From Herbidospora solisilvae (GTDB lineage Bacteria > Actinomycetota > Actinomycetes > Streptosporangiales > Streptosporangiaceae), in NCBI RefSeq assembly GCF_009901565.1, contig NZ_WXEW01000004.1:1-64000 (forward strand): a stretch of 64,000 bases of DNA, read 5' to 3'. Numbering within the stretch: position 1 is the stretch's first letter; each line of letters opens with the position of its first letter. Shown one piece after another: positions 1 through 11,218 of this stretch. The notes beneath the pieces are model-generated. The model saw only the letters and a list, made by a program, of their open reading frames with translations, did not search any database and was not told where the DNA came from. The translations under genes and the position numbers were made by a program.

Positions 1-1122
1 GGCGCGCGGCTCGGGCTTCGGCTTGGGCTGCGGCGCGACGAACGACGAGAGCGTCGGCCGCTCGCGCGCCGGCTGCGCGGCGGCGGCCTGCGTCTGGGCT
101 GGACGGCTCGCGGCGGCCGGGACGGCGGGCTGCGGGCGCGAGGTCTGCTGCGGCACCGGCTGGGCGCGCACCGGCTCGGGCTCGTCGAACCCGGCCGCGA
201 TGACCGTCACGCGCACCTCGTCGCCGAGGGCGTCGTCGATGACCGTGCCGAAGATGATGTTGGCGTCGGGCGCGGCGGCGTTGGAGACGAGCTGCGCGGC
301 CTCGTTGATCTCGAACAGGCCCAGGTCGGACCCGCCCGCGATCGAGAGCAGCACGCCGTGGGCGCCGTCGATGCTGGCCTCCAGCAGCGGGCTGGAGACG
401 GCCATCTCGGCGGCGGCGACCGAGCGGTCGTCGCCGCGCGCGTGGCCGATGCCCATGAGGGCCGAGCCCGCCCCCGACATGACCGACTTCACGTCGGCGA
501 AGTCGAGGTTGATCAGACCGGGCGTGGTGATCAGGTCGGTGATGCCCTGGACACCCGAGAGCAGGACCTGGTCGGCCGCCTTGAAGGCGTCGAGCACGCT
601 GACCTGCCGGTCGCTGATCGACAGCAGCCGGTCGTTCGGGATGACGATGAGGGTGTCGACCTCGGCGCGGAGATTCTCTATTCCGGCCTCCGCCTGCATC
701 GCCCGCCGCTTGCCCTCGAAGGAGAAGGGGCGGGTGACCACGCCTATCGTCAGCGCGCCGAGCGAGCGGGCGATGTTGGCCACGACGGGCGCGCCGCCGG
801 TGCCGGTGCCGCCGCCCTCACCGGCGGTGACGAACACCATGTCGGCGCCCTTGATGACCTCTTCGATCTCCTCGCGGTGGTCTTCGGCCGCCTTGCGGCC
901 CACCTCGGGGTTGGCGCCGGCGCCGAGGCCGCGGGTGAGCTCCCGGCCGACGTCGAGCTTGACGTCGGCGTCACTCATCAGCAGCGCCTGGGCGTCGGTG
1001 TTGATGGCGATGAACTCGACGCCCTTGAGTCCCTCCTCGATCATCCGGTTGACGGCGTTGACGCCGCCGCCGCCGATTCCAACGACTTTGATGACCGCGA
1101 GGTAGTTCTGCGGTGCTGCCAC
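1..1122 (-). CDS. ftsZ: Cell division protein FtsZ (3' end outside window)
   Basis: Tubulin-like GTPase that polymerises into the cytokinetic Z ring. The reading frame stays open for 374 codons from a GTG at 1122 to the window edge, so the C-terminal end is cut off. The N-terminus [15 protein letters not shown] leads into the nucleotide-binding domain with the tubulin signature GGGTGTG, followed by the synergy-loop region containing NLDFADVK. The last residues in the window are a Pro/Gln/Ala-rich linker that normally precedes the short tail binding SepF, FtsW and other partners. It is the last gene of the dcw cluster visible here, 188 bp after ftsQ, and has its own promoter in that gap. Identification is certain; only the end is missing. 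Confidence 0.98.
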   Translation of the reverse strand, partial: MAAPQNYLAVIKVVGIGGGGVNAVNRMIEEGLKGVEFIAINTDAQALLMSDADVKLDVGRELTRGLGAGANPEVGRKAAEDHREEIEEVIKGADMVFVTAGEGGGTGTGGAPVVANIARSLGALTIGVVTRPFSFEGKRRAMQAEAGIENLRAEVDTLIVIPNDRLLSISDRQVSVLDAFKAADQVLLSGVQGITDLITTPGLINLDFADVKSVMSGAGSALMGIGHARGDDRSVAAAEMAVSSPLLEASIDGAHGVLLSIAGGSDLGLFEINEAAQLVSNAAAPDANIIFGTVIDDALGDEVRVTVIAAGFDEPEPVRAQPVPQQTSRPQPAVPAAASRPAQTQAAAAQPARERPTLSSFVAPQPKPKPEPRA

Positions 1123-1182
1123 GACGAGGGGCCTTTCCGCTCGCTTACATATGTCCGTCACGGGCGGGTGCCCGCACTAGCC

Positions 1183-1213
1183 AACTCTCACCCTCAAGTT
1201 GAGATTTAGAGTT
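1183..1213. promoter_or_regulatory. 31-bp symmetric dyad in the ftsZ leader (possible operator)
   Basis: AACTCT, 4 bp, CTCAA, one base, TTGAG, 4 bp, AGAGTT: two nested inverted repeats share the same centre at 1198. The inner arms leave a one-base loop, which is poor for an RNA hairpin, so a DNA site for a dimeric protein is more likely. It lies just downstream of the predicted ftsZ start of transcription, where a bound protein could block RNA polymerase. The binding protein is unknown. Confidence 0.5.
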
Positions 1214-1237
1214 ATGTCAACCTGAGGATTGATACGG

Positions 1238-1266
1238 ACAGTAGGGTTGCGCGCCGACAGGGTCAA
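1238..1266 (-). promoter_or_regulatory. Candidate ftsZ promoter (-35 TTGACC, 17-bp spacer, -10 TACTGT)
   Basis: On the minus strand TTGACC (1266-1261) and TACTGT (1243-1238) are separated by exactly 17 bp, close to the vegetative sigma-A consensus. Transcription would begin near 1231 and give a leader of about 110 nt before the ftsZ GTG. Actinomycete ftsZ genes are known to have promoters of their own in the ftsQ-ftsZ gap, which agrees with this placement. A transcription start has not been measured here. Confidence 0.65.
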
Positions 1267-1310
1267 CTCACCGCGCCGCAACCGGCCCGGCGTGTCGTGA
1301 ACGCGTCTCC

Positions 1311-2045
1311 TCAGCGTACGGTGACGACTTCCGGAGAGCTCACGTCGAACGTCTCGGCCCGCTGGTTCAGCAGCCCGAGAAGGATACGGGTCTTGTCGGC
1401 CGCGCGCTCGGGCCCGCCGAAGACGACGGTGCGGCCGTCGGAGAGCAGCAGGGTCACCGAGTCGGCCGTCTTGGCCTGCACCTCGTGGACCTTCCGCAGC
1501 AGATGGTCGGGCAGCACGCCGAGCACGGTCAGCGCGGCCCGCACCGCCGGGTCCTGCGGGTCGAGGTGCGGCAGCCGCACCACCGGCAGCTTCGGCGGGG
1601 CGACCGCGACGATGTCGAGCACCACGCCGAACCGGTCGACCACGGCCGACTTGCCGTTCATCGGCACCGAGGCCAGCGCGGTGCGCTCGCGGATCTTGAT
1701 GATGACCGTGCCCGGCCAGACCCGCTCGACCCTGGCCGACTCGACCTCGGTCACCGCGGCCACCCGCTGCCGCACCGCCTCGACGTCGACGGTGGCCATC
1801 GGCGTGTCGAGCGGCAGCGCGGCGGCCTGCTCGATCTGCTCGGGCGCCAGCCCCAGCACGCCCTCGACCCTGATCTCCTTGACGCCCAGCACGGGCGAGA
1901 GGAACACCAGCCACCCCGAGACGGCCAGCGTGCCGCCGGTGATCAGGGTGGCGGTGGCGAACCGCCAGATGCCCGGCCGCTTGCGGGCCGCCCGCTCGGC
2001 GGCGGGCGGCCGGTCGGTGAGGGCCGGGGCTTCCGAAGGGGTCAC
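1311..2045 (-). CDS. ftsQ: Cell division protein FtsQ/DivIB
   Basis: Bitopic membrane protein of the divisome that links FtsL/FtsB-type partners to the septal synthase. The 244-residue product has a basic cytoplasmic tail, a transmembrane segment around residues 28-50, a POTRA domain starting near residue 54 (VKEIRVEGVLGLAPEQ) and an FtsQ domain to about residue 240. The chosen GTG overlaps the murC stop in GTGA, which fixes the start and indicates coupled translation. Length and domain order are usual for an actinomycete FtsQ. Confidence 0.93.
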   Translation of the reverse strand: MTPSEAPALTDRPPAAERAARKRPGIWRFATATLITGGTLAVSGWLVFLSPVLGVKEIRVEGVLGLAPEQIEQAAALPLDTPMATVDVEAVRQRVAAVTEVESARVERVWPGTVIIKIRERTALASVPMNGKSAVVDRFGVVLDIVAVAPPKLPVVRLPHLDPQDPAVRAALTVLGVLPDHLLRKVHEVQAKTADSVTLLLSDGRTVVFGGPERAADKTRILLGLLNQRAETFDVSSPEVVTVR

Positions 2046-3439
2046 CGCGACCGCAGCTCCGCGACGATGCGGGGGCCGAGCTCGGTGACGTCGCCCGCGC
2101 CCATCGTCAGCACGATGTCGCCGGGACGGGCCCGCTCGGCGACCAGCGCCGGCACGGCCGCCCGGTCGGGCGCGTAGGCCACGTTGCCGGCCGGGAGCGT
2201 GACCTTGCCGGCCACCAGCGCGCCGGAGACCCCGGGCTCGGGGTCCTCGCGGGCGCCGTACACGTCCAGGACGATCGCCTCGTCGGCCAGGCCGAGCGCG
2301 GCGCCGAACTCGTCGGCGAAGAAGCGGGTGCGGCTGTAGAGGTGGGGCTGGAAGACGGCGATGACCCGGCCCGCCCCGGCCACCACGTCGCGGGCGGCGC
2401 GCAGGTCGGCGGCCAGCTCGGTCGGGTGGTGGGCGTAGCTGTCGAAGACGGTGACGCCGTCGGCCTCGCCCTTGGACTCGAACCGCCGCTTGGCCCCGGT
2501 GAAGGCGGCCAGGCCGTCTCTGACCTCGTCGAACGGCAGGCCCAGGTCGAGGGCGACGGCGATGACCGCGGTGGCGTTGAGCGCGTTGTGGCGGCCGGGC
2601 ACCGACAGGCGGACCGCGCCGTGGCCCTTCAGGGTGAACTCGACGCCGAGGCCGCGCGGCACCACGTCGCAGATGCGCAGGTCGGCCTCCTCGCCCTCGC
2701 CGTAGGTGACGACCTTCAGGCCCCGCGCGCGGGCGATGGGGGCCAGCGCGGCGGCGCCGGGGTCGTCGGAGCAGAGCACGATCGTCTCGCCGATCCGCTC
2801 GACGAAGCGGGCGAAGCTGTCGTAGACGGCCTGCGGCTCGCCGTAGTTGTCGAGGTGGTCGGGCTCGACGTTGGTGACCACCGCGATGCGCGGGGCGAGC
2901 ATCAGGAACGAGCCGTCGCTCTCGTCGGCCTCGGCGACGAACGCCCGGCCGGTGCCCTCGTCGGCGCCCAGGCCCGTGGTGACGAGCTGGCCGCCGACGC
3001 AGTAGGACGGGTCGGCGCCGCACTTCTGCAGCGCCACGGTGAGCATCGAGGTCGTAGTCGTCTTGCCGTGGGTGCCCGCGACGGCGACCCCGGTCTTGCC
3101 GGTCATCACGGCCGCGAGGGCGGCGGCGCGCGGGATGATGCGCACGTTCTGCCGCAGCGCCTCCCCCAGCTCGGGGTTGGAGTCGCGGATCGCGGTGGAG
3201 ACCACGACGGTGTTGACGTCGCGGATGTGCGAGGCGGCGTGGCCGACGTGGACGGTCGCGCCGAGCTCGCGCAGCTCGGTCAGCAGGTCGGAGCTGCGGG
3301 CGTCGCTGCCCGAGACGGCCACCCCGCGCTTGAGCAGGATGCGGGCGATGCCGGACATGCCGGCGCCGCCGATCCCGATGAAGTGGACCCGCCCGAGTTC
3401 CTCGGCGGGGATGGGCTCAACCAGTTTGACCAGACTCAT
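2042..3439 (-). CDS. murC: UDP-N-acetylmuramate--L-alanine ligase MurC
   Basis: Cytoplasmic Mur ligase adding L-alanine to UDP-MurNAc, the first amino acid of the peptidoglycan stem peptide. The 465-residue product starts [11 protein letters not shown], has the N-terminal Rossmann motif [11 protein letters not shown], the ATP-binding loop GTHGKTTTT near residue 120 and the central EADESDGSF motif. The ATG overlaps the murG stop in ATGA and the stop overlaps ftsQ in GTGA. Longer reading frames upstream lie inside murG and are not used. Confidence 0.96.
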   Translation of the reverse strand: MSLVKLVEPIPAEELGRVHFIGIGGAGMSGIARILLKRGVAVSGSDARSSDLLTELRELGATVHVGHAASHIRDVNTVVVSTAIRDSNPELGEALRQNVRIIPRAAALAAVMTGKTGVAVAGTHGKTTTTSMLTVALQKCGADPSYCVGGQLVTTGLGADEGTGRAFVAEADESDGSFLMLAPRIAVVTNVEPDHLDNYGEPQAVYDSFARFVERIGETIVLCSDDPGAAALAPIARARGLKVVTYGEGEEADLRICDVVPRGLGVEFTLKGHGAVRLSVPGRHNALNATAVIAVALDLGLPFDEVRDGLAAFTGAKRRFESKGEADGVTVFDSYAHHPTELAADLRAARDVVAGAGRVIAVFQPHLYSRTRFFADEFGAALGLADEAIVLDVYGAREDPEPGVSGALVAGKVTLPAGNVAYAPDRAAVPALVAERARPGDIVLTMGAGDVTELGPRIVAELRSR

Positions 3440-4515
3440 CGGGCTGCGATCTCCAGAACCTTGCGGGCGAGCGTCACGTCGGCGTCCTTGCGTCCCATCC
3501 GGGAGGCGGCCTCGGACATGGCCGCTATCCGGTTGGGGTCGTGGAGCAGGGGCGCGAGGTTGCGCATGATCCAGTCGGGGGAGAGCTCGGCGTCGTCGAC
3601 CATCAGGCCGCCGCCCGCCCGCACGATCGGCTCGGCGTTCAGGCGCTGCTCGCCGTTGCCGTGGGGCAGCGGCACGTAGGCGGCGGGGAGGCCGACGGCG
3701 GTCAGCTCGGCGGTGGTCATCGCGCCGCTGCGGCACAGCACCAGGTCGGCGGCGGCGTAGGCCAGGTCCATGCGGTCGACGTAGGGCAGGATGACGTACT
3801 GCGGGTCGCCGGGCGGGGGCTCGACCTCGACGGTGTTCTTCGGGCCGATCACGTGGATGACCTGGATGCCGGCGCGGCGCAGGTGGGGCTCGGCGTTGAG
3901 GGCCGAGTTGTTGATCGAGCGGGCCCCCTGGGAGCCGCCGAACACCAGCAGCGTCGGGCGGTCGCTCTCGAGGCCGAAGTAGGACCGCGCCTTGTCGCCC
4001 AGCGAGAACCGGTCGAGGGTCGAGACGTCTTTGCGGAGCGGGATGCCGACGTGCTCGGCGTTGGGCAGCGGCGTGTCGGGGTGGCCGGTGAACACGTGGG
4101 TGGTCAGCCGCGCGCCCAGCCGGTTGGCCAGCCCCGGGCGGGGGTTGGCCTCGTGCACCACGATCGGCACGCCCTTGCGGCGCGCCCCGAGGTAGCCGGG
4201 CGTGGCGACGTAGCCGCCGAAGCCGACCAGGATGTCGGCCCCCACCCGCTCCAGGATGTTGCCCGCGGCGCTGATCGCCCCGGCGAGCCGCCCGGGCACG
4301 GTCAGGAGCTGAGGCGTCAGCGCGCGGGGCAGCGGAACCGCGGGCACGAGCGCGAGCTCGTAGCCCCGGGCCGGGACCAGCCGCGTCTCCAGCCCGCGTT
4401 CGGTGCCGAGGCAGGTGATGCCGATCGACGGGTCGAACTGACGGAGCGCGTCGGCCAGCGCCAGCGCCGGCTCGATGTGGCCGGCCGTCCCGCCGCCGGC
4501 GAGGACAACCCTCAT
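3436..4515 (-). CDS. murG: UDP-GlcNAc transferase MurG (lipid II synthesis)
   Basis: Membrane-associated glycosyltransferase that adds GlcNAc to lipid I to make lipid II. The 359-residue GT-B fold protein begins [21 protein letters not shown], contains the glycine loop typical of MurG, and has [10 protein letters not shown] and [12 protein letters not shown] in the second domain. The ATG at 4515 is preceded by GGGAGAG at good ribosome-binding distance. A 39-residue longer in-frame extension has no support. It follows ftsW after a 100-bp gap and overlaps murC by 4 nt. Confidence 0.96.
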   Translation of the reverse strand: MRVVLAGGGTAGHIEPALALADALRQFDPSIGITCLGTERGLETRLVPARGYELALVPAVPLPRALTPQLLTVPGRLAGAISAAGNILERVGADILVGFGGYVATPGYLGARRKGVPIVVHEANPRPGLANRLGARLTTHVFTGHPDTPLPNAEHVGIPLRKDVSTLDRFSLGDKARSYFGLESDRPTLLVFGGSQGARSINNSALNAEPHLRRAGIQVIHVIGPKNTVEVEPPPGDPQYVILPYVDRMDLAYAAADLVLCRSGAMTTAELTAVGLPAAYVPLPHGNGEQRLNAEPIVRAGGGLMVDDAELSPDWIMRNLAPLLHDPNRIAAMSEAASRMGRKDADVTLARKVLEIAAR

Positions 4516-4615
4516 GTCTCTCCCTAGTCGTGCTATGGACCTGATTGCCCTGAGCGAGACGCGGCCGGCCGGAGGCCGGCTGTGGCTCGCGCCGGTGAAT
4601 CTGCCCGGATATACG

Positions 4616-5863
4616 TCAGGTCTTGAGGCCAAGCCAGCTTAGAGCCCGTGCGGCCGGGCCGGGGCCCCGTGCGGCCAAGGCCTCGGCGGCCCCCGGCTCG
4701 CGTTTGGCGAACGACAACAACATGCCAAGCGCCGCGAGCGTCGGCAACAGCGCCGACCCGCCGTAGGAGACCAGGGGCAGCGGGATGCCGGTGATCGGCA
4801 GGGCGCCGATGACGGCGCCGATGTTCACGATCGCCTGGCCGCCGATCCAGGCCGTGCAGGCCGCCGCGGTCAGCCGGACGAACGGGTCCCTGGTGCGCGA
4901 GGCGATGCGCAGCCCGGCGTAGCAGAGCAGGCCGAAAAGGGCGAGCACCGTGAGGGTGCCCATGAGGCCGAGCTCCTCGCCGAGGATCGCGAAGATGAAG
5001 TCGCTCTCGCCGTGGGGCAGCCAGTCCCATTTCTGCCGTGACGACCCGAGGCCCAGCCCGAACCAGCCGCCCGACCCCATCGCGATCTGCCCCTGGGCGG
5101 CCTGGTAGCCGGACCCCTGCGCATTGCCCCAGGGGTTCAGCCAGCCCTCGATCCGGTCAGACCGATAACCCTCCGAGATGATCATGAAGATGGTGGCCAT
5201 GGCGAGGAGGGCCAGGATGCCGGCGAAGAGCCGTACCGGAGCGCCGACGACCCACAGCAGCGCCAGGAAGATGATCATCAGCACGATCGTGGTGCCGAGG
5301 TCGCGGCCCAGCATGACCAGCACGGCCAGGATCGCCACGCCGGGCATCAGCGGGACCAGCAGGTGCCGCCACTCGATCATGCCGTTGCGGGCCCGCCGGG
5401 CCAGCAGGTCGGCGCCCCAGATGACCATGGCCAGCTTGGCCGGCTCCGACGGCTGGATGGTCAGGCTGCCGATGTAGATCCAGCGCTGCGCGCCGAGCTC
5501 GGAGGAGCCGATGAAGATGGTCATGACCAGGCCGATGATGGACAGCGCCATCAGCGGATATCCGGCCAGCCGGAAATAGCGCTGTGGGAGCTTCGAGCAG
5601 ACGTACATCAGCGGCAGGCCGAGCCCGACCGAGAGCGACTGCTTGAGGAACCAGTAGAAGGGGTCGCCCATCATCTGCAGCGCCTCGATCGACGAGGCCG
5701 ACAGCACCATCATGAGGCCGAGCGCCAGCAGCAGGGCGCTGCACCCGAGGATCAGATAGTAGGAGGTCAGAGGTCGGCTGAGCAGCTCGCGCAAGGCGCC
5801 GAGCTGGGTCGCGACCCAAGACGGCCGGGACGGCCGAGAGTCGTCGGCCGTCGCCTCGGTCAC
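4616..5863 (-). CDS. ftsW: Septal peptidoglycan glycosyltransferase FtsW (SEDS family)
   Basis: Polytopic SEDS protein that polymerises lipid II at the division site together with its class B PBP partner, here FtsI encoded upstream. The 415-residue product has about ten membrane segments. It keeps the loop GRDLGTT with the essential aspartate, and the conserved [11 protein letters not shown] near the C-terminus. It starts with GTG overlapping the murD stop in GTGA. FtsW is favoured over RodA because of its position inside the dcw cluster. Confidence 0.94.
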   Translation of the reverse strand: MTEATADDSRPSRPSWVATQLGALRELLSRPLTSYYLILGCSALLLALGLMMVLSASSIEALQMMGDPFYWFLKQSLSVGLGLPLMYVCSKLPQRYFRLAGYPLMALSIIGLVMTIFIGSSELGAQRWIYIGSLTIQPSEPAKLAMVIWGADLLARRARNGMIEWRHLLVPLMPGVAILAVLVMLGRDLGTTIVLMIIFLALLWVVGAPVRLFAGILALLAMATIFMIISEGYRSDRIEGWLNPWGNAQGSGYQAAQGQIAMGSGGWFGLGLGSSRQKWDWLPHGESDFIFAILGEELGLMGTLTVLALFGLLCYAGLRIASRTRDPFVRLTAAACTAWIGGQAIVNIGAVIGALPITGIPLPLVSYGGSALLPTLAALGMLLSFAKREPGAAEALAARGPGPAARALSWLGLKT

Positions 5864-7206
5864 CGCTCTTCCAGGGTGCGGACGGCGCGCGCGAAGGCGT
5901 CTCCTCGTGCGCCGTAGTTGGCGAACATGTCCAATGACGCCCCGGCGGGGGCCAGCAGCACGGTGTCACCCGGGGAGGCGAGCCGGGCGGCTTCGGTGAC
6001 GACACGGTCCATGACCCCAGTGTCTTCCCCGCCGACCTCCACAACGGGAACATCCGGCGCGTGTCGCGCGAGCGCCTCGGCGATCCTGGCCCGGTCGGCG
6101 CCCAGCAGCACCGCGCCGCGCAGCCGCTTGGCGGACCTCGCGACCAGCTCCTCGACGTCGGCGCCCTTCAGCTGCCCACCCGCGACCCACACGATCGAGC
6201 CGTACGCCGCCAGCGACGCCTCGGCCGCGTGGGGGTTGGTGGCCTTGGAGTCGTCGACGTAGGAGACCCCCTTCACGGTCGCCACGTGGGCGATCCGGTG
6301 GGGGTCGGGGGTGAACGCCGCCAGCCCCTCGCGCACCGCCTCGGCAGGCACGCCGAACGACCGGGCGAGCGCGGCGGCGGCCAGCGCGTTGGCGACGTTG
6401 TGCGGCGCGAACGGCCGGACGTCGGCGAGCGTGGCCAGCTCGACCGCCGAGGAGCGCGGGTCGTCGCAGAAGGCCCGGTCGACCAGCAGGTCCTCCACCA
6501 CGCCCAGCTCCCCCGGCCGGGGCACCTGGAGCGTGAAGCCCACCGAGTCGTATGGCTCGGCGAGCCGGGCCGACCAGGGGTCGTCGGCGTTGTGGACGAC
6601 CACGCCGGCGTTGGCGAAGATGCGGGCCTTGGCGGCGGCGTACTCCTCGAAGGAGCCGTGCCAGTCGATGTGGTCGGGGGCGACGTTGAGGATCGCGGCG
6701 GCCGCCGGGGCGACGCTCGTGGACCAGTGGAGCTGGAAGCTCGACAGCTCCACGGCCAGCACGGTGGTGTCGCCGGGGTCGAGGACCGCCTCGATGATCG
6801 GCGTGCCGACGTTGCCGACCGCGAGCGGCCGCTCCCCCGCCTTCTCGAGGATGGACGTCAGCATCCGCACGGCCGTCGTCTTGCCGTTGGTGCCGGTGAG
6901 GGCCAGCCACGGCGCGGCGCCCTCGTGGCGCAGCCGCCAGGCCAGCTCGACCTCGCCGATGACCTCGATGCCGGCCGCCGCCGCCTCCAGCAGTAGCGGG
7001 TGGTCGGGCCGCCAGCCCGGCGAGGTGACGACCAGTTCCACCTTGTCGGGCAGCGCGGCGGCCTTCTCGACCCCCAGATCGGCCAGGTCGGCGGGGAGCG
7101 GCCGGTCGGACTGCTCGACCACGACGACCCGCTCGCCGCCCAGGGCCAGGCCGCGCGCGGCGGCGGTGCCCGAGACGCCGAGCCCGGCGACGACGACACG
7201 GCTCAC
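5860..7206 (-). CDS. murD: UDP-MurNAc-L-alanine--D-glutamate ligase MurD
   Basis: Mur ligase adding D-glutamate to the muropeptide precursor. The 448-residue product has an N-terminal Rossmann domain ([10 protein letters not shown]), the ATP loop GTNGKTT near residue 117 and the HRIAHV region with DDSKATNP that marks MurD. I chose the GTG that overlaps the mraY stop in GTGA. An ATG five codons further upstream (7221) is possible but would lie inside mraY. The stop overlaps ftsW by 4 nt. Confidence 0.95.
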   Translation of the reverse strand: MSRVVVAGLGVSGTAAARGLALGGERVVVVEQSDRPLPADLADLGVEKAAALPDKVELVVTSPGWRPDHPLLLEAAAAGIEVIGEVELAWRLRHEGAAPWLALTGTNGKTTAVRMLTSILEKAGERPLAVGNVGTPIIEAVLDPGDTTVLAVELSSFQLHWSTSVAPAAAAILNVAPDHIDWHGSFEEYAAAKARIFANAGVVVHNADDPWSARLAEPYDSVGFTLQVPRPGELGVVEDLLVDRAFCDDPRSSAVELATLADVRPFAPHNVANALAAAALARSFGVPAEAVREGLAAFTPDPHRIAHVATVKGVSYVDDSKATNPHAAEASLAAYGSIVWVAGGQLKGADVEELVARSAKRLRGAVLLGADRARIAEALARHAPDVPVVEVGGEDTGVMDRVVTEAARLASPGDTVLLAPAGASLDMFANYGARGDAFARAVRTLEER

Positions 7207-8279
7207 GTCTTGGGCATCCATTCCACGTAGAAGAGACCGAGCCCGGCGGCGGCGCACAACATCGCGATCAGCCAGAACCGGACCACGATGGTCGTCTCGG
7301 CCCAGCCCTTGAGCTCGAAGTGGTGCTGCAGGGGCGCCATCCGGAAGATGCGTTTCCTGGTCATCTTGAAGAACCCGACCTGGATGATCACCGAGGAGGT
7401 GATGACGACGGTCAGGCCCGCCAGGAGCAGCAGGAGCAGCTGGGTGCGGGTGGTGATGGCCAGACCGGCGATCACGCCGCCGAGGGCCAGCGAGCCGGTG
7501 TCGCCCATGAAGATCTTGGCCGGGGGGGCGTTCCACCACAGGAACCCGATCAGCGCGCCCAGCACGGCGGCGGCGACGACGGCCAGGTCGAGCGGGTCGC
7601 GCACGATGTAGCAGTTGGGGCCGAGGATCGCGGTCGTGCAGCTGTTGCGGAGCTGCCAGTTGCCGATGAGCACGTACGACGCCAGCACCACGCCGGTGGC
7701 CCCGGAGGCGAGGCCGTCGAGGCCGTCGGTCAGGTTCACCGCGTTGGAGAACCCGACGATCATGATGAGCACCCAGATGATGAAGCCGATGAGCCCGATC
7801 GAGGGGCCGAAGTCACGGAGGAAGGACAACCGCGTCTCGGCGGGGGTGATCGCGTAGGCGTTGGGGAAACGCACCACGAGGATCGCGAAGACGACGCCGA
7901 CGAGGAGCTGGCCGAGGGCCTTGGCGCCCGACCGCAGGCCGAGGCTGCGCTGCTTGTAGATCTTGATGAAGTCGTCGAGGAAGCCGACCACGCCCAGGCC
8001 GGTCATGAGGAAGAGGACGAGCAGCGCGGAGGCGGTGGGGGGCGAGGGATTGGCCGACAACATGGTGGCCAGGTGGGCGACGGCGTAGCCGAGGAGGGCG
8101 GCGATCACGATCACCGTGCCGCCCATGGTGGGCGTGCCCTTCTTGTCGTAGTGGCCCTGGGGGCCCTCCTCGCGGATGTTCTGGCCGTAGCCGCGCCGCC
8201 CGAACAGCCGGATCGCGATGGGGGTGCCGAGCATCGAGACGACGAGCGCGACCGCTGCGGCGACGATGATGTCTCTCAC
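7203..8279 (-). CDS. mraY: Phospho-MurNAc-pentapeptide transferase MraY (lipid I synthase)
   Basis: Integral membrane enzyme transferring phospho-MurNAc-pentapeptide to undecaprenyl phosphate. The 358-residue protein has about ten membrane helices and the family motifs [31 protein letters not shown] and the histidine-rich [10 protein letters not shown]. The GTG start overlaps the murF stop and the stop overlaps murD, both in GTGA. Confidence 0.97.
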   Translation of the reverse strand: MRDIIVAAAVALVVSMLGTPIAIRLFGRRGYGQNIREEGPQGHYDKKGTPTMGGTVIVIAALLGYAVAHLATMLSANPSPPTASALLVLFLMTGLGVVGFLDDFIKIYKQRSLGLRSGAKALGQLLVGVVFAILVVRFPNAYAITPAETRLSFLRDFGPSIGLIGFIIWVLIMIVGFSNAVNLTDGLDGLASGATGVVLASYVLIGNWQLRNSCTTAILGPNCYIVRDPLDLAVVAAAVLGALIGFLWWNAPPAKIFMGDTGSLALGGVIAGLAITTRTQLLLLLLAGLTVVITSSVIIQVGFFKMTRKRIFRMAPLQHHFELKGWAETTIVVRFWLIAMLCAAAGLGLFYVEWMPKT

Positions 8280-9643
8280 CGGGCGTCACCCCCCAACAGG
8301 GCTTCGGCGACCTGCTCCAGCCCGGCGGCCCGGGGTCCCTTGATCAGCACGACGTCTCCCGGCGCCAGGCGGCCGGTGAGCTCGGCCACGGCGGCCTCGA
8401 CGTCGGGGGCGTGGATCGCGTCGGGGGCGCCGGCGATGATCTGCCCGGCGTCGCCGCCCACGACCACCAGGGCCTCCAGACCGGCTCCCGCGGCCAGGCG
8501 GCCGACCCCCGCGTTCAGTTCGGCGGCGTCGTCGCCGAGCTCGCGCAGGGCGGCCACGACCGCGTACTTGCGGCGGTGCCCGGCCAGGGCGTGCAGCGCG
8601 GCGAAGGCGGCGCGCATCGAGTCGGGGTTGGCGTTGTAGGCGTCGTTGATCACGGTCACGCCGTCGGCGCGGTCGGTGACCTCCATCCGCCAGCGGCTGC
8701 GCGGCTCGGCCAGCGACAGCTCCTCGGCGATGGCGGCCGGCGACAGCCCCAGCTCGTGGGCGGCGGCCGCGGCGGCCAGGGCGTTCTCGACCGCGTGGGC
8801 GCCGTGGAGGCGCAGCGCGACGTCGGCCTCGCCCGAGGGGGTGTGGAGGGTGAACCGGGCCCGGCCTCGGTCGTCGAGGGTCTCGTGGGAGGCGCGCACG
8901 TCGGCGCTGCGGGTGCGGCCGAAGTAGAGCACCCGCGCCCGGGTGCGCGAGCTCATCGCGGCGACCAGCGGGTCGTCGAGGTTCAGCACCGCGACGCCCG
9001 AGGAGGGCAGCGCCTCGGGCAGCTCGCCCTTGGCCCGCGCGATGGCCTCCTTGCCGCCGAACACGCCCAGGTGCGCGGTGCCGACGTTGAGGACCACCCC
9101 GATGGACGGCGGGGCGATTCCCGCCAGATAAGCGATATGTCCGGCATTACGCGCCGAAAGCTCCAGCACCAGGAACCGCGTGTCCTCATCGGCCTTGAGC
9201 ACCGTGAGGGGATGCCCGATCTCGTTGTTGTACGACCCCACCGGCGCCACCGTTGGACCGATCCTGGCCGCGAGCCGCGCCAGCAGGTCTTTGGTCGACG
9301 TCTTGCCGGCCGACCCGGTCACGCCCACCACGGTCGCCTTCGGCAGGTCGGTGACCACCGCGTTGGCGAGCTTCGCCAGCGCCGCCACGACGTCGTCGAC
9401 CACGACGGCCGGGCCGTCGACCGGCCGGGAGGCCAGCACGGCGGCCGCGCCCGAGGCCAGGGCCTGGGCGGCGAAGTCGTGGCCGTCGGCCCGCTCGCCC
9501 CTGATCGCGACGAACAGCGACCCCGGCTCGGCGGCCCGCGAGTCGATCACGACCGGGCCTCTCACGACGGCGCCCGGGTCGGCCTGGCCCGTGAGGGCGC
9601 CCGATGTGATCTCTGCGACCCGGCCCAGCGGCAACGGGATCAT
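8276..9643 (-). CDS. murF: UDP-MurNAc-tripeptide--D-Ala-D-Ala ligase MurF
   Basis: Mur ligase that adds D-Ala-D-Ala to complete the pentapeptide. The 455-residue product has the N-terminal MurE/F domain with [15 protein letters not shown], the P-loop [10 protein letters not shown] near residue 109, and [12 protein letters not shown], a MurF hallmark. The ATG at 9643 has a near-perfect ribosome-binding site (AGGAGG, 6 bp away) that lies inside the end of murE. The two genes overlap in ATGA. Confidence 0.96.
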   Translation of the reverse strand: MIPLPLGRVAEITSGALTGQADPGAVVRGPVVIDSRAAEPGSLFVAIRGERADGHDFAAQALASGAAAVLASRPVDGPAVVVDDVVAALAKLANAVVTDLPKATVVGVTGSAGKTSTKDLLARLAARIGPTVAPVGSYNNEIGHPLTVLKADEDTRFLVLELSARNAGHIAYLAGIAPPSIGVVLNVGTAHLGVFGGKEAIARAKGELPEALPSSGVAVLNLDDPLVAAMSSRTRARVLYFGRTRSADVRASHETLDDRGRARFTLHTPSGEADVALRLHGAHAVENALAAAAAAHELGLSPAAIAEELSLAEPRSRWRMEVTDRADGVTVINDAYNANPDSMRAAFAALHALAGHRRKYAVVAALRELGDDAAELNAGVGRLAAGAGLEALVVVGGDAGQIIAGAPDAIHAPDVEAAVAELTGRLAPGDVVLIKGPRAAGLEQVAEALLGGDAR

Positions 9644-11196
9644 GCGTTCCTCCTGCTGATGGCGGCGGCGACCACGTCACGGTCATCGAAGGGGACGACT
9701 TCGCCCGCGAAGTACTGCCCCTGTTCGTGGCCCTTCCCGGCCACGACGACGACGTCGCCCCGGCCGGCCCTGGAGATCGCCAGGTCGATCGCGGCGGCCC
9801 GGTCGGGCTCGACGACCACGCGGGCACGATCTTCGCGCGGCACGGCCAGCGCGCCGTCGAGCATCGCCACGATGATCGCGAGCGGGTCTTCGCTGCGGGG
9901 ATTGTCACTGGTGAACACGGCCACGTCGGCCAGCCGCGCGGCGGCCTCGCCCATGAGGGCGCGCTTGCCGCTGTCGCGGTCGCCGCCACAGCCGAGGACG
10001 ACCGTCAGGGTACCGTCGGTGACCTCGCGCAACGCACGCAGCACCGACTCGACGGCGCCCGGTTTGTGGGCGTAGTCGACGATCGCCTGGAACCCGTCGC
10101 CCCCGGGCACCCGCTCCATCCGCCCCGGGACGCCGCGGAACCCGCTCACCCCCTGGACGGCGGTCTGCAGCGGCACCCCCGACTCCACGAGCGCCACGAG
10201 CGCGCCCAGGGTGTTGGCGACGTTGAACGGCCCCGGCAGCCCGACGGTCACGTCGGCCTCCACCCCTCCCGGGCCGACGACCCGGAAGGAGCTCCCGTCG
10301 GCCCCGAGCCGGACGTCGGTCGCGCGCCACTCGGCGTCGGCCGCGCCCTCGGCGGAGAACGTGGTGATCGGGATCTTCACGAACCCGGCCAGCTCGCGCC
10401 CGTGGCGGTCGTCGACGTTGATCACGCCGAGCCGGGAGAACTCGGGCGTGAACAGCCGGGCCTTGGCGGCGAAGTAGTCGTCGAAGTCCTTGTGGAAGTC
10501 GAGGTGGTCCTGCGACAGGTTGGTGAAGATCGCGACGTCGTAGAAGATGCCCTCGACCCGGCCCAGCGCCAGCGCGTGGCTGGAGACCTCCATCGTCGCG
10601 GCGGTCACCTTCTGCTCGCGCATCAGCGCGAACAGGCCCTGCAGGTCGCTGGCCTCGGGGGTGGTCAGCTCGGGCTTGATGACGACGTCGCCCGCGTGGA
10701 TCTCGACGCCGCCGACCAGGCCGGTGCGGTGCCCGGCCGCGCGCAGCCCCGCCTCCAGCAGGAACGTCGAGGTCGACTTGCCGCTGGTGCCGGTGACCCC
10801 GATGACCGGGATGTCGGCGGCCGGCTGGCCGTAGACCCAGGCGGCCACCTGGCCGAGCACCGCGCGCGGGTCGGGCAGCACGAACACCGGCAGGCCGGTC
10901 TCGGCGGCCATCTCGGCCCCGTCGTGGTCGGTCAGGATGGCGCTCGCGCCGGCGCCCATGGCGGCCGAGCTGAAGGTGGCGCCGTGAGCGGTCTTGCCCT
11001 GGATGGCGACGTAGAGGTCGCCCCGGCGGACCCGGCGGGAGTCGATCGTGACCCCGGTGACCACACCGCGCCCGGCCCCGGCGACCGACTGCACGCCGAG
11101 CAGGGCCGTCAGCCCCGAGAGCGGGCGCGGCGGACTGGACGACGGGCGCATCTGCTGGTCCGGTGAGGATCGGGTGGTGCGGTCGGGCTCGTTCAC
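9640..11196 (-). CDS. murE: UDP-MurNAc-L-Ala-D-Glu--2,6-diaminopimelate ligase MurE
   Basis: Mur ligase that adds the third residue of the stem peptide. The DNPRSEDP motif near residue 430 is the meso-diaminopimelate recognition signature, so the wall should contain meso-DAP, not lysine. The P-loop reads GTSGKSTST, a slight variant of the usual GTNGKT. The predicted 518 residues include a roughly 25-residue Ser/Pro-rich N-terminal tail. An internal ATG at codon 16 is an alternative start. It follows ftsI after 22 bp, one of the few non-overlapping junctions in the cluster. Confidence 0.95.
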   Translation of the reverse strand: MNEPDRTTRSSPDQQMRPSSSPPRPLSGLTALLGVQSVAGAGRGVVTGVTIDSRRVRRGDLYVAIQGKTAHGATFSSAAMGAGASAILTDHDGAEMAAETGLPVFVLPDPRAVLGQVAAWVYGQPAADIPVIGVTGTSGKSTSTFLLEAGLRAAGHRTGLVGGVEIHAGDVVIKPELTTPEASDLQGLFALMREQKVTAATMEVSSHALALGRVEGIFYDVAIFTNLSQDHLDFHKDFDDYFAAKARLFTPEFSRLGVINVDDRHGRELAGFVKIPITTFSAEGAADAEWRATDVRLGADGSSFRVVGPGGVEADVTVGLPGPFNVANTLGALVALVESGVPLQTAVQGVSGFRGVPGRMERVPGGDGFQAIVDYAHKPGAVESVLRALREVTDGTLTVVLGCGGDRDSGKRALMGEAAARLADVAVFTSDNPRSEDPLAIIVAMLDGALAVPREDRARVVVEPDRAAAIDLAISRAGRGDVVVVAGKGHEQGQYFAGEVVPFDDRDVVAAAISRRNA

Positions 11197-11218
11197 GGCG
11201 AGAGCGTATCGTTCCCGG

